Shown here: positions 8,686-16,536 of the stretch, piece by piece
Layout: the number at the start of each line of letters is the position of its first letter
Position numbering within the stretch: position 1 is the first letter of the stretch
Assembly: GCA_965198915.1 (NCBI GenBank)
Contig: CBDAQC010000006.1
Coordinates: forward strand, 434,001 to 498,000
DNA from: BOG-908 sp965198915
GTDB taxonomy: Bacteria > Pseudomonadota > Alphaproteobacteria > Acetobacterales > Acetobacteraceae
Direction of reading: 5' to 3'
DNA length: 64,000 nucleotides
Made by a program: the position numbers and the translations under genes
Notes under the pieces: generated by a model
Told to the model about the DNA's origin: nothing
Database searches by the model: none
What the model saw: only the letters and a program-made list of their open reading frames with translations

Positions 8686-10082
8686 TGCATGTTGTCATCA
8701 TCGGCGGCGGGTTCGCGGGGGCGGCCTGCGCGCTGCACCTGCTGCGCGACAACCCGGATTTGGCCTGCGAGCTGACAATCGTGGAACCGCGCGAGACGCT
8801 GGGCGCGGGCCTGGCCTACTCCAGCCCGGCGGAGGAGCACCGCACGAACGTGGCCGCCGCGCGCATGTCCGTGCTGCCGGAAGCGCCGCTGCATTTTCAC
8901 GAATGGCTGCTGGCCCAGGGCGAGCCGGCGCGCGACCCTGAAAGCGCCATGTCGGACGGACGCCTGTACCCCGCCCGCCGGGTGTTCGGCCGCTACGTCA
9001 GCGAACAGCTCCTGGCGCAGCGCGCAATCCGGCCGGGCGTGGCGTTCCGCCACATCCGCCAGGCGGCGCAGCGCGTGGACGCGGACGGGGCGGACCTGCG
9101 CGTCACGCTGGATGACGGCGACACGCTCGAGGCGCAAGCCGTGGTGCTGGCCGTCAGCCATTCCGCGCCGGACCTGCCGCCGGCGTTGCGCGGCAGCCCC
9201 GCCGTCTTGCCGGACCCGTGGGACGTCCCGGCGCTGGACCGCATTCCGCCCGGTGCCCGCGTGCTGATCGTGGGCACCGGGCTGACCGCCTGCGACGTGG
9301 CCGCCCGGCTGATGGCGCGCGGCCATGCCGGCGCTGTCACCATGGTTTCCCGCCACGGCCTGCTGCCCCGGCCGCGCACGCATCTGCCGGTGCAGGCCGA
9401 GGGCGACTTCACCACCGCGCCGGAGACCACGGCACTCGGCCTGCTGCGCCGGGTGCGCCGCGCCGTGGCCGACGCCGCCGCCGGCGGGCGTCCGTGGGAG
9501 AACATCATCGACGCGCTGCGCCAGCAGGCGAGCGCCGCCTGGGGCACGCTGGACTGGACGCAGCGCCGCGCCCTGCTGCGCCACCTGCGCACCTGGTGGG
9601 ACGTGCACCGCTTCCAGAGCGCGCCGCAGATCGACGCGGCGCTGGCCGCCGCGCAGGAGAGCGGGCGGCTGCGGGTACGCGCGGCCCGCGTGCTGGGCGT
9701 GACGGACATGTCGGCGGGGGCTTGCGTGCGCCTTCGCCCGCGCGGCGGTGCCGCCGACGAGGAGCTTGCGGTGGAATTCATCGTCGCCTGCACCGGCCCG
9801 GGGCACCGGACGGTGGTGGACGCCCACCCGGTGCTGCGCGGCCTGGCCGAGGCGGGCGCGCTGTTGCCGGACCCGGCGGCGCTTGGCATCTGGGTGGACG
9901 GGGACAGCCGCGTGCTGCGCGCGGACGGGTCCGCCTGGCGCAACCTGTTCGTGGCGGGGCCGCTGGCGCGCGGCACGTTCGGCGAGCTGATGGGGCTGCC
10001 GCAGGTGAATTTGCAGCCTCGGGCGGTGGCGGGGGCGGTGGCGGGGGTGCTGGAGGGAAGCAAGGAAGGCCTTCTTTTTTGA
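8685..10082 (+). CDS. FAD/NAD(P)-binding oxidoreductase, YdhS-like
   Basis: A 465-residue flavoprotein. MHVVIIGGGFAGAACALHLL is an N-terminal dinucleotide-binding motif, followed by GAGLAYSSPAEEHRTNVAA, and a second Rossmann motif lies at VLIVGTGLTACDVAARL. The order resembles the FAD-NAD(P)-binding family represented by E. coli YdhS, whose reaction is not known. The ATG at 8685 overlaps the previous stop. The last residues, SKEGLLF, and the TGA stop come from a family A repeat, so the native C-terminus is probably around residue 458. Confidence 0.88.
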   Translation: MHVVIIGGGFAGAACALHLLRDNPDLACELTIVEPRETLGAGLAYSSPAEEHRTNVAAARMSVLPEAPLHFHEWLLAQGEPARDPESAMSDGRLYPARRVFGRYVSEQLLAQRAIRPGVAFRHIRQAAQRVDADGADLRVTLDDGDTLEAQAVVLAVSHSAPDLPPALRGSPAVLPDPWDVPALDRIPPGARVLIVGTGLTACDVAARLMARGHAGAVTMVSRHGLLPRPRTHLPVQAEGDFTTAPETTALGLLRRVRRAVADAAAGGRPWENIIDALRQQASAAWGTLDWTQRRALLRHLRTWWDVHRFQSAPQIDAALAAAQESGRLRVRAARVLGVTDMSAGACVRLRPRGGAADEELAVEFIVACTGPGHRTVVDAHPVLRGLAEAGALLPDPAALGIWVDGDSRVLRADGSAWRNLFVAGPLARGTFGELMGLPQVNLQPRAVAGAVAGVLEGSKEGLLF

Positions 10083-10237
10083 AAAAAAGAAGCAAAAAAC
10101 TTTTGCTTCCCCGCGGCATCAGTGGCGCGGCCGTTCTGCAGGCGCATCTACCGGCAGGACCTGCACGCGCCTCTGCGCAGGCGGAGGAGCAAAAGTTTTT
10201 TGCTTCTTTTTTTCAAAAAAGAAGGCCTTCCTTGCCT
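10060..10237. repeat. Family A inverted pair between the YdhS-like gene and aroE
   Basis: Left unit 10060-10110 (AAGGCCTTCTTTTTTG, AAAAAAGAAGC, AAAAAACTTTTGC) and right unit 10185-10237, its reverse complement, flank a GC-rich spacer of about 75 bp ending TGCGCAGGCGGAGG. Each unit carries a perfect CTTCTTTTTT/AAAAAAGAAG hairpin. The left unit supplies the stop of the upstream gene and the right unit the TTG start of aroE. Confidence 0.95.
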
Positions 10238-11067
10238 TGCTAACCCCCCAAACCCGCCTCTCCGGCATAGCAGGCTGGCCAGTCAGCCACTCCCGCTCCC
10301 CCCTGCTGCACAACCATTGGCTGGCGCAACACGGCATAGATGGCGCCTACGTGGCGCTGCCCGTTCAGCCAGCCGATTTTCCCGTGGCGGTGGCCGGGCT
10401 GCGCGCCGCCGGCTTTGCCGGGCTGAACGTGACCGTGCCGCACAAGCAGGCAGCGGTCGCGCTGTGCGACACTTTGGAGGACAGCGCACGACAGGCCGGT
10501 GCGGTGAACACGCTCGTCTTCGCGCCCGGCGGCGTGCGTGGGCTGAACACGGACGGCGCGGGGTTCCTGGCCAACCTGGCGGCGTACGGCGTGGCCGCCG
10601 CCGGGCCGGCGCTGCTGCTGGGCGCGGGCGGGGCGGCGCGCGCCATCGCCGCGGCGCTGCTGGCGGAGGGCGTCCAGGTGAGCCTCGCCAACCGGTCACC
10701 GGAGCGCGCGGCCGCGTTACGCGCGCACCTGCCCGCGCTGCACGTGCTGGACTGGGCCGATCGGGACCGGGCGGTGGCGGATCACGCGCTGCTGGTGAAT
10801 ACCACGTCACTGGGCATGGCGGGCCAGCCGGCGCTGGAGCTGTCGCTGGACCACGCGGCACCCGGGCTGGCGGTGGCGGACATCGTCTATGTTCCGCTGG
10901 AGACCGCGCTGCTGGCGACGGCCCGGGCGCGCGGGCTGCGCACTGTGCCTGGGCTGGGGATGCTGCTGCACCAGGCAGTGCCGGGCTTCGCCGCCTGGTT
11001 CGGGGTGACGCCCAGCGTGGACCAGGCGTGCTACGACCTGCTGGCCGCGGACATTCCGCCGCGATGA
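10237..11067 (+). CDS. aroE: Shikimate dehydrogenase (NADP+)
   Basis: Reduces 3-dehydroshikimate to shikimate in aromatic amino-acid synthesis. It has 276 residues, with substrate-site motif GWPVSHSRSPLLHN near the N-terminus, GLNVTVPHK with the catalytic Lys, AVNTLV, NTDGAGF with the catalytic Asp, and the NADP motif GAGGAARAIAAAL. The start appears to be a TTG at 10237, located in the outer edge of the family A repeat. No later start would keep the GWPVSHSRSP motif at the normal position. The stop overlaps coaE (ATGA). Confidence 0.96.
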   Translation: MLTPQTRLSGIAGWPVSHSRSPLLHNHWLAQHGIDGAYVALPVQPADFPVAVAGLRAAGFAGLNVTVPHKQAAVALCDTLEDSARQAGAVNTLVFAPGGVRGLNTDGAGFLANLAAYGVAAAGPALLLGAGGAARAIAAALLAEGVQVSLANRSPERAAALRAHLPALHVLDWADRDRAVADHALLVNTTSLGMAGQPALELSLDHAAPGLAVADIVYVPLETALLATARARGLRTVPGLGMLLHQAVPGFAAWFGVTPSVDQACYDLLAADIPPR

Positions 11068-11714
11068 TGGTGGTGGGCCTGACAGGCGGCATCGGCATGG
11101 GCAAGTCCACCGCCGCGCGTGCCCTACGGCGGGCCGGCATTGCCGTGTTCGATGCGGACGAGGCCGTGCATCGCCTGCAGGCGCCGGGCGGCCGCGCGCT
11201 GCCGGCGATCGCCGCCGCGTTCCCCGGCACGGTGCGCGCCGGTGTGCTGGACCGCGCCGCCTTGCGCGCCGCTGTGCTGGCGGACCGCGCGCGGCTGCGG
11301 GTGCTGGAAGCGATCATTCACCCGATGGTCCAGGCCGAGCAGCGCCGCTTTCTGGCGCGCGCCCGCGGCGCCGGACGACGGATGGCGGTGCTGGACGTGC
11401 CGCTGCTGTTCGAAACCGGCGGGGCGGCGCGGGTGGACCGCGTGATGGTGGTCTCCGCCCCGCGCGCGATCCAGATGGCGCGGGTGCGCCGGCGCCGGCA
11501 CATGTCGGACGCGGAAATCGCGCGCGTGATTGCGCTGCAGACGCCGGATGCGGAGAAGCGGCGCCGGGCGGACGTGGTGGTGCGGACGGGGCTGTCCCGG
11601 TTTCACGCTACGCGGGCGATCAAGCGGTGGCTGGAGAGAGAAAGTAGGGCCAGGACCTCTGCCCCCCGACGCCGCAGGCTCGAACCAAGGGCGCCAGCGG
11701 CGCCGGCCCGCTAA
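11064..11714 (+). CDS. coaE: Dephospho-CoA kinase
   Basis: Last step of CoA synthesis: ATP-dependent phosphorylation of the 3'-hydroxyl of dephospho-CoA. It has 216 residues starting MMVVGLTGGIGMGKST (P-loop), then FDADEAVH, IIHPMV and DVPLLFETG, as in the family. It overlaps aroE by 4 bp. The terminal 25 or so residues (rich in R, A and P) are encoded by a family B repeat and extend past the usual CoaE end, so they are probably not native. Confidence 0.95.
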   Translation: MMVVGLTGGIGMGKSTAARALRRAGIAVFDADEAVHRLQAPGGRALPAIAAAFPGTVRAGVLDRAALRAAVLADRARLRVLEAIIHPMVQAEQRRFLARARGAGRRMAVLDVPLLFETGGAARVDRVMVVSAPRAIQMARVRRRRHMSDAEIARVIALQTPDAEKRRRADVVVRTGLSRFHATRAIKRWLERESRARTSAPRRRRLEPRAPAAPAR

Positions 11715-11812
11715 GGACAGCGTCCTAAGCGGGCGACACGCACTTCAACGTAACGGGTTCTGGGGCCCGCGCCCCAGCGGGGTTTGGGGCAGAGCCCCGA
11801 CCTTACTTCGCG
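11643..11812. repeat. Family B repeat array between coaE and bpt
   Basis: Contains GGCCAGGACCTCTGCCCC, CTAAGGACAGCGTCCTAAG (dyad), CTGGGGCCCGCGCCCCAG (dyad) and GGGGCAGAGCCCC. It lies between two convergent genes, where bidirectional termination would be useful, but there is no U-run typical of an intrinsic terminator. Confidence 0.75.
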
Positions 11813-11813
11813 C

Positions 11814-12593
11814 TCACGCCGTCTCCGGCACCAGCAGCGTGCCCGTCCGCGCGTCGCACGTGCCCAGATCGGCGTCCGTCAGCATCCGCCACGATCCGCC
11901 GGCCAGTATCTCGCACGGGCGGAAGCGTATCTTGTAGGCCATCTTGCGGCTCTCCGGCACCCAGTAGCCGAGATACACGTAAGGCAGGCCCTGGGCGCGG
12001 GCGCGTTCCACCAGCCACAAGATCGCGTACGTGCCCAGCGAGCGCTTGGTCAGTTCCGGTGCGAAGAAGCTGTACACGGCGGACAGGCCGTCGCCCAGGC
12101 GGTCCGCCAGGCAGGCGCCGACCAGACGGTCGTCGTCGTCACGGAACTCCACGACCATGGTCTCGATCGGGGTGTCCTCGACCATGGCGCGGTAGTCGTA
12201 GAAGCTCATCGTGGCCATGTCGCCGTCACCGTGGCGGGCCTGCTGGTAGCGCTGGAACAGGGCGAACTGTTCGGCCGTGGCACGCGCCGGCACTTCGAAG
12301 CCTTCCGTGCCCTCGTTGGCGCGGGCCACCCGGCGCAGGCCGCGATCCGCCTCGAAACGGCGCGTGTCTATGCGAATCGGCACGCAGGCGGAGCAGTTGG
12401 GGCAGACAGGCGCGTAGGCGATGTTGTGGCTGCGGCGAAAGCCGGCGCGCGACAGCCGGTCATGCAGCGAGTCCGCGTCCGGTCCGGTGATCTCGGTCAC
12501 CACCTTGCGCTCCGTCCGGCCCTGCACGTAGGGGCAGGGCAGCGGCGCCGTGGTGTAGAAGAACTGCGGTCTGCGCGGCGGCTTGTAAGTCAT
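11814..12593 (-). CDS. bpt: Aspartate/glutamate leucyltransferase
   Basis: A 259-residue leucyl-tRNA--protein transferase that adds Leu to proteins with N-terminal Asp or Glu, marking them for ClpS/ClpAP degradation (N-end rule). Motifs: CPYVQGRTERKVVTEI near the N-terminus, CPNCSACVPIRI (Cys cluster of the ATE/Bpt N-terminal domain), MATMSFYDYRAM, and YLGYWVPESRKMAYKIRF in the catalytic GNAT-like domain. The start is the ATG at 12593 (MTYKPPRRPQF); the upstream open frame has no family match. Confidence 0.95.
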   Translation of the reverse strand: MTYKPPRRPQFFYTTAPLPCPYVQGRTERKVVTEITGPDADSLHDRLSRAGFRRSHNIAYAPVCPNCSACVPIRIDTRRFEADRGLRRVARANEGTEGFEVPARATAEQFALFQRYQQARHGDGDMATMSFYDYRAMVEDTPIETMVVEFRDDDDRLVGACLADRLGDGLSAVYSFFAPELTKRSLGTYAILWLVERARAQGLPYVYLGYWVPESRKMAYKIRFRPCEILAGGSWRMLTDADLGTCDARTGTLLVPETA

Positions 12594-12752
12594 CGGTTCA
12601 CACTGTGCAGCTTCGCAGTCCTGTAGGGCAAGCAAGGAAGAAGGTGCCGCGCGCACGAAATGAAAAGAGGCGGCGCTGGAGCGCGAACCCGCAGGATGCG
12701 GCGCTCCGCGCTATCGCCGACCGCCGAGGCGTGCGGATTCCGCGACGCTTGC

Positions 12753-15050
12753 CTACGGCTCCAGCCGCAGCGTCCCGCTGACCACCTCCGGCGCCGCCGG
12801 TATCGTTACCGACTGGCCTTCGGCCCACAACCCCATCATGTCGAAGGCGTGCCCGCTCAGCAGATTGCCGGACTGGCCTGGCGTCACCACGAACCGGCTG
12901 CGCTCCAGGTCCGCCACGTCGTAGATGCCACGATAGGCGGCGCCGTGACGCGAGGCGAAGTCGCCCAGCTCCCCGCTGCCGCCGCGGAACAGCGTGCTGT
13001 CGTCACCGTCCACCGCCACGCGGCGTCCGGCCAGCCCACCCACCACCGGCAGCGCGCCCAGCAGCGGGTGGGCGAACACCGCCTGATGTGCCGTGCCCCA
13101 GCGCCACGCTTTCGGATCGTCGCCGTATTTGGCGGCCAACTGCGCCACCGAGTCGTGCAGGGCGGCGGACATGGCGGGGCGGCAATCGCCATTGCACCAG
13201 GCGGTGCCGGCCGGTGTCACCAGCCAGTCCAGGAAGCCGCCCCACGGCCCCATGTCGTCCTCGTCCACGTGGTTGGCGGCGATGATTTTCGCCACGAACA
13301 ACTGGACGGCCGCGTTGAAGATCAGCGGCTCCGGCCGGTCCTTCGCCATGGTGCCGTCCCAGGCAGCCAGCAGGCCCTGTGCGGTGCCGGTCGCGCCCTG
13401 CTGGCGCGGTAGCGCGTTCAGATACGGCAGCACGTCATGCGCCAGCACGCTCACGTCGTCGCGCTGCATGGAGGCGAAATCCTCCACCGAGAACGTATCC
13501 TTCGCGGCCAGCCGCTCGTGGATGCGGCGCGCGCGCAACGGCACCGGGAAGTCACGGCCGAGGAACGGCAGGAAGCTTGGCGGCTCGGTGCGCTCGTTGG
13601 CGTTCTCCACCGAGCCGCTGGCGGGGTTGACGAAATGCGGCAGCGAGGCGCCGCCGGAGAAGCCCAGCCAGTCATGCGCGCCGTCATCGCCCGCCACCGG
13701 GGCGCTGCCGTCGCCGGCGCGGCGCACCGGCACCTGGCCGGTGGTGTAGAGCGCGATGCCGTCCGGGCCTGCCACCGTCAGGTTCTGCATCGGCGCGGTC
13801 ATCATTCCCGCCGCGCGCCCGGCCTCGGCCACGCTGGCCGCATGGTTCAGCGCGAACAGGCCGGGCGCCGGGCTGCCGAGCTGGAACTGCGCCATCTCCA
13901 CCGCCATCACCGGCTCGGTCTTGGCGCCTTGCGGGCCGTCATCGCTGATCACCGGACCGTGCCGCGTGCTGCGCACCGTCACGTGCACGTTCGGGGCGCC
14001 GCGCACGTGGATGACCTCGTCGCGCGTGGTGAACGGCTTCGGCCCGTCCGGCGTGGCGTAGGTGCCGTCCGGCAGCACGCGTTCGACAAACACGTCCTGC
14101 GTGTCGATGCCCGTTGTGGTGAAGCTCCAGCCGATATGGGCGTTGCGGCCGATCACCAGGAACGGCACGCCGGGCGCGGTGGCGCCCACCAGCACGCTGC
14201 CCGGCGTCTCGATACGCGCCAGATACCACAGCGCGGGGAAGCCCAGTTGCAGATGCGGGTCGCCCGCCATCAGGGCGGCACCGGTGGCCGAGCGCTTGCC
14301 GTCCACCGCCCAGGCGTTGGACGCCTCGTCCGGCAGGGTGAAGGGTTGCGGGAAGCGCGGCAGGTGGTCTAGCAATCCCTGCCTGACCGCCGCCGGTGCG
14401 CCGGGCGGCGCCGAGCTGTCCGGCGCCGCCGTGCTGTCCGTGGGCGGCCACAGCTCGCCCACGCGGGCGGCCGGCACGTGGCCGGCCATGCCCGCGCGCG
14501 CCAACTCGGTGCGGTAGTTGTCGGCCAGCCAAAGCGAGACGGTCTCGCTCCACAACAGGCAATCCGACGGCTTCCACGGCTCCGGCGCGCCCAGGGCCAG
14601 GAACTCCGGGGCCGCCATCCTGCCGCGCTCGGCGATCCAGGCGTTCACGCCGCGCGCATAGGCCTCCAGGATCGCCTTCAGCTCCGGCGTCAGGCCGGCG
14701 TAGGATTGTTCCGCATGCAGGCGCTCGCCGAACACGCGCGCCATGCGGTCCACCCGCACGGCGCGCGGGCCGGCGATCTCGGCCAGCCGGCCGGAGGCGG
14801 CACGGCGCGTCAGCTCCATCTGGAACATCCTGTCGCGCGCATGCAGGTAGCCCAGGGCGGCGGCGGCATCGGGTTCGCTGTTGGCGTGGATGCGCGGGAT
14901 GCCCCAGCCGTCCAGCGTCACGTCCGCCGGGGCGGACAGGCCGGCGATGTGCAGCGTGGCGTGGGCCGGCGGCAGGGTCTGCCACAGGGTGAACGCGGCG
15001 GCGGCTACCAGCAGGATCAGGACGAGCGCTGCGGCTTTGAGGAACTTCAT
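12753..15050 (-). CDS. Penicillin acylase family (Ntn-hydrolase) periplasmic protein
   Basis: A 765-residue precursor with an N-terminal membrane/signal segment (about 5-25), an alpha-chain region with GWGIPRIHANSEPDAAAALGY, and an internal nucleophile Ser at about S244 in DEASNAWAVDGKRS, where autocatalytic cleavage would release the spacer and expose the catalytic Ser. This order is typical of penicillin G acylase and acyl-homoserine-lactone acylase (PvdQ-like) enzymes. The substrate cannot be told from sequence; amide hydrolysis in the periplasm, including AHL quorum signals, is possible. The start is the ATG at 15050, and a family A unit lies just upstream. Confidence 0.93.
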   Translation of the reverse strand: MKFLKAAALVLILLVAAAAFTLWQTLPPAHATLHIAGLSAPADVTLDGWGIPRIHANSEPDAAAALGYLHARDRMFQMELTRRAASGRLAEIAGPRAVRVDRMARVFGERLHAEQSYAGLTPELKAILEAYARGVNAWIAERGRMAAPEFLALGAPEPWKPSDCLLWSETVSLWLADNYRTELARAGMAGHVPAARVGELWPPTDSTAAPDSSAPPGAPAAVRQGLLDHLPRFPQPFTLPDEASNAWAVDGKRSATGAALMAGDPHLQLGFPALWYLARIETPGSVLVGATAPGVPFLVIGRNAHIGWSFTTTGIDTQDVFVERVLPDGTYATPDGPKPFTTRDEVIHVRGAPNVHVTVRSTRHGPVISDDGPQGAKTEPVMAVEMAQFQLGSPAPGLFALNHAASVAEAGRAAGMMTAPMQNLTVAGPDGIALYTTGQVPVRRAGDGSAPVAGDDGAHDWLGFSGGASLPHFVNPASGSVENANERTEPPSFLPFLGRDFPVPLRARRIHERLAAKDTFSVEDFASMQRDDVSVLAHDVLPYLNALPRQQGATGTAQGLLAAWDGTMAKDRPEPLIFNAAVQLFVAKIIAANHVDEDDMGPWGGFLDWLVTPAGTAWCNGDCRPAMSAALHDSVAQLAAKYGDDPKAWRWGTAHQAVFAHPLLGALPVVGGLAGRRVAVDGDDSTLFRGGSGELGDFASRHGAAYRGIYDVADLERSRFVVTPGQSGNLLSGHAFDMMGLWAEGQSVTIPAAPEVVSGTLRLEP

Positions 15051-15077
15051 CGTTGGGCGGCCCGTGCTGGGAAGGGA

Positions 15078-15120
15078 AAAGGCCTTCGTTTTTGAAAAAA
15101 GAAGCAAAAAACTTTTGCGT
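15078..15120. repeat. Family A hairpin repeat (single unit)
   Basis: AAAAGGCCTTCGTTTTTG then AAAAAAGAAGC and AAAAAACTTTTGC: a forward unit with one altered stem position. No good partner unit is visible. It lies between two minus-strand genes. Confidence 0.85.
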
Positions 15121-15178
15121 CTCCGACGCTTGCCGGCGGTGGGTTCCTACTAATGGCGGCTGCTGCGGGGTGGGTGCC

Positions 15179-15625
15179 CTATGCCTTGCCGACCCAGTAG
15201 CGCTGGCCGGGGTTGGTCTGCAGGAAGCTGTCGATGTTCTGGATCGGGGTGGGTTTGGCCTGCAGGCTGTCGTAATTCATCCACTTGCCGTCCGGCCCGC
15301 GCAGCACGGTGATGAAGTGAGCGCGGTTTTTCAGGGCGATCAGTATCCTGGCGCCGTCCAGCCAGTCGCCGGGCTGCAGCGTGGCCTGGCCCGCGGCCTG
15401 GCCGGAGAGCAGGCGGTCCACCACCGCCGGATCGTTGCCGTCATTGGCCATGGCGGCCGCGTCCGCGCGGGACATGCCGATGGCCGTGTAGATGCCGATC
15501 GCGGCCTCCTCGAAGGCAGGCCTGGCGAGCGTGCCGAGGAAATGCCGCGAGGCGAAGAACGCGCACAGGCTGGCATCCGGCCCGCTTGTGGCCTGGTGGT
15601 GGAACTGCGGCAACGGTGATGGCAT
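15179..15625 (-). CDS. Putative Josephin-like cysteine protease (148 aa)
   Basis: A small protein with no signal peptide. The N-terminal FHHQATSGPDASLCAFF has the Q...SLCA arrangement that carries the oxyanion Gln and nucleophile Cys of ataxin-3-type Josephin domains (FHEKQEGSLCAQH). The C-terminal half has AHFITVLRGPDGKWMNYDSL, which lines up with the HWFTVRKLGKQWFNLNSL segment of ataxin-3 that carries the catalytic His and Asn. Proposed catalytic residues are Q11, C21, H103 and D119 (Asp replaces the Asn), and there is a QRYWVGKA ending like the Josephin C-terminal strand. Length (148) is slightly shorter than the roughly 180-residue eukaryotic domain. The start is the ATG at 15625. Josephin domains are mostly eukaryotic deubiquitinases, so a role here is open. 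The alternative is a more distant papain-fold peptidase (C39-like). Confidence 0.65.
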   Translation of the reverse strand: MPSPLPQFHHQATSGPDASLCAFFASRHFLGTLARPAFEEAAIGIYTAIGMSRADAAAMANDGNDPAVVDRLLSGQAAGQATLQPGDWLDGARILIALKNRAHFITVLRGPDGKWMNYDSLQAKPTPIQNIDSFLQTNPGQRYWVGKA

Positions 15626-15720
15626 GCCGCTAATGTACCGGGGCGCTCGCGGGCCAGCAAGCAAGGCCGCGAGGACTGTGCCGTTCCGTTCGGGTGGCGG
15701 CCGGAAGAGCCGGCGCCGCG

Positions 15721-16095
15721 TCAGAAGACCGTGGCGGCCGTATTTTGCCTGCCATGGCCGTGAAAGAGATCGGTCTGGTAGGTCGGCGGGTTACCGCCCA
15801 TGCCGGCCACGAAGCGAATATGCGCTGTTGCCGCGGGGTATTGCGCACTCGACCACGGCTCCTTGTCGAGACCGAGACGCAATGTCACATGGTCGGTGCG
15901 CTCGGTGGTGCTGCTATGCAGTCCTGTGCAGACATAGACCTGCCCGCCATCCGCGGCCGTCGCGTATCGGGTGACGGTGGCGTTGTTGCAGTTCCGGATC
16001 ATCTCCCTGATCAGGGCCGCTTCCGTCTGCTCGGGTATCTGCTGCGATTTATGCCAGGAGTTCTCGATCCAGTTCTTCGCGAAGTTGATCGTCAT
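15721..16095 (-). CDS. Hypothetical protein (124 aa) upstream of the Josephin-like gene
   Basis: A protein starting MTINFAKNWIENSWHKS with a good ribosome binding site (GAGAGGCAAGG before the ATG at 16095). It contains EALLIR-type helix residues, two Cys (RNCNN, YVCTG), and a C-terminal HIRFVAGMGG with TYQTDLFHGHGRQ. I do not recognise a family. It lies 95 bp upstream of the protease-like gene on the same strand and may be its partner. Codon use is less GC-biased than the neighbours, which would fit acquisition by transfer. Confidence 0.6.
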   Translation of the reverse strand: MTINFAKNWIENSWHKSQQIPEQTEAALIREMIRNCNNATVTRYATAADGGQVYVCTGLHSSTTERTDHVTLRLGLDKEPWSSAQYPAATAHIRFVAGMGGNPPTYQTDLFHGHGRQNTAATVF

Positions 16096-16180
16096 CCTTG
16101 CCTCTCGTCTTTGGCTGAACCGGCAGGGTGGAGCAGGTTGCGTTGCCTGTGCGATCAGGCCGGCAATGACACGGTCTTAG

Positions 16181-16251
16181 TGTCTGTTTGAAAACTCGCC
16201 CTGGCGGCCATCTGGCGGCTGACTCACCAGGCGAAGTTCCCAAACAGACAC
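16181..16251. mobile_element. MITE copy 2, internally deleted
   Basis: A 71-bp element with TIRs TGTCTGTTTGAAAACTCG and CCCAAACAGACAC, and an interior GGCGGCCATCTGGCGG with GACTCACCAGG that is reversed relative to copies 1 and 3. The left flank is TTAG and the right flank TTTG, so the target duplication has decayed by one base. It lies next to the tRNA-Leu gene. Confidence 0.75.
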
Positions 16252-16286
16252 TTTGATCCGCGGAACACGTATGGCAGCGTTTGCCA

Positions 16287-16370
16287 TGGTGCCCGCCACC
16301 GGACTCGAACCGGTACACCCGAAGGCCGCAGATTTTAAGTCTGCTGCGTCTACCATTTCGCCAGGCGGGC
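16287..16370 (-). tRNA. tRNA-Leu (anticodon UAA)
   Basis: On the minus strand the gene begins GCCCGCCTGGCGAAATGG (acceptor arm GCCCGCC), with anticodon loop CTTAAAA (anticodon UAA), a long variable arm (GGCCTTCGGGTG region), T arm GGTTCGAGTCC, 3' acceptor strand GGCGGGC, discriminator A and an encoded CCA. The long variable arm and anticodon identify leucine. No other tRNA is in the window. Confidence 0.97.
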
Positions 16371-16480
16371 CCGCGCCGCAACCTGCCCCGCCCGGCGCCA
16401 GGAGACAAAACGTTTTTGCGCCCGCCCCGCAAAAACCAGCCGCCCGCCCAAGCACAGCCCAAACCTCTGTCCCCGCGCCA

Positions 16481-16530
16481 AGAGCAAAAGTTTTTTGCTT
16501 CTTTTTTCGGAAAAAGAAGGCCTTTCTTCC
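16481..16530. repeat. Family A hairpin repeat upstream of the PBP gene
   Basis: Reverse-orientation unit: AGAGCAAAAGTTTTTTGC, then a CTTCTTTTTT/GAAAAAGAAG hairpin, then GCCTTTCTTCC. It ends 7 bp before the ATG of the penicillin-binding protein. A weak degenerate partner (AAACGTTTTTGCGCCC) lies near 16406. Confidence 0.85.
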
Positions 16531-16536
16531 TACAGC

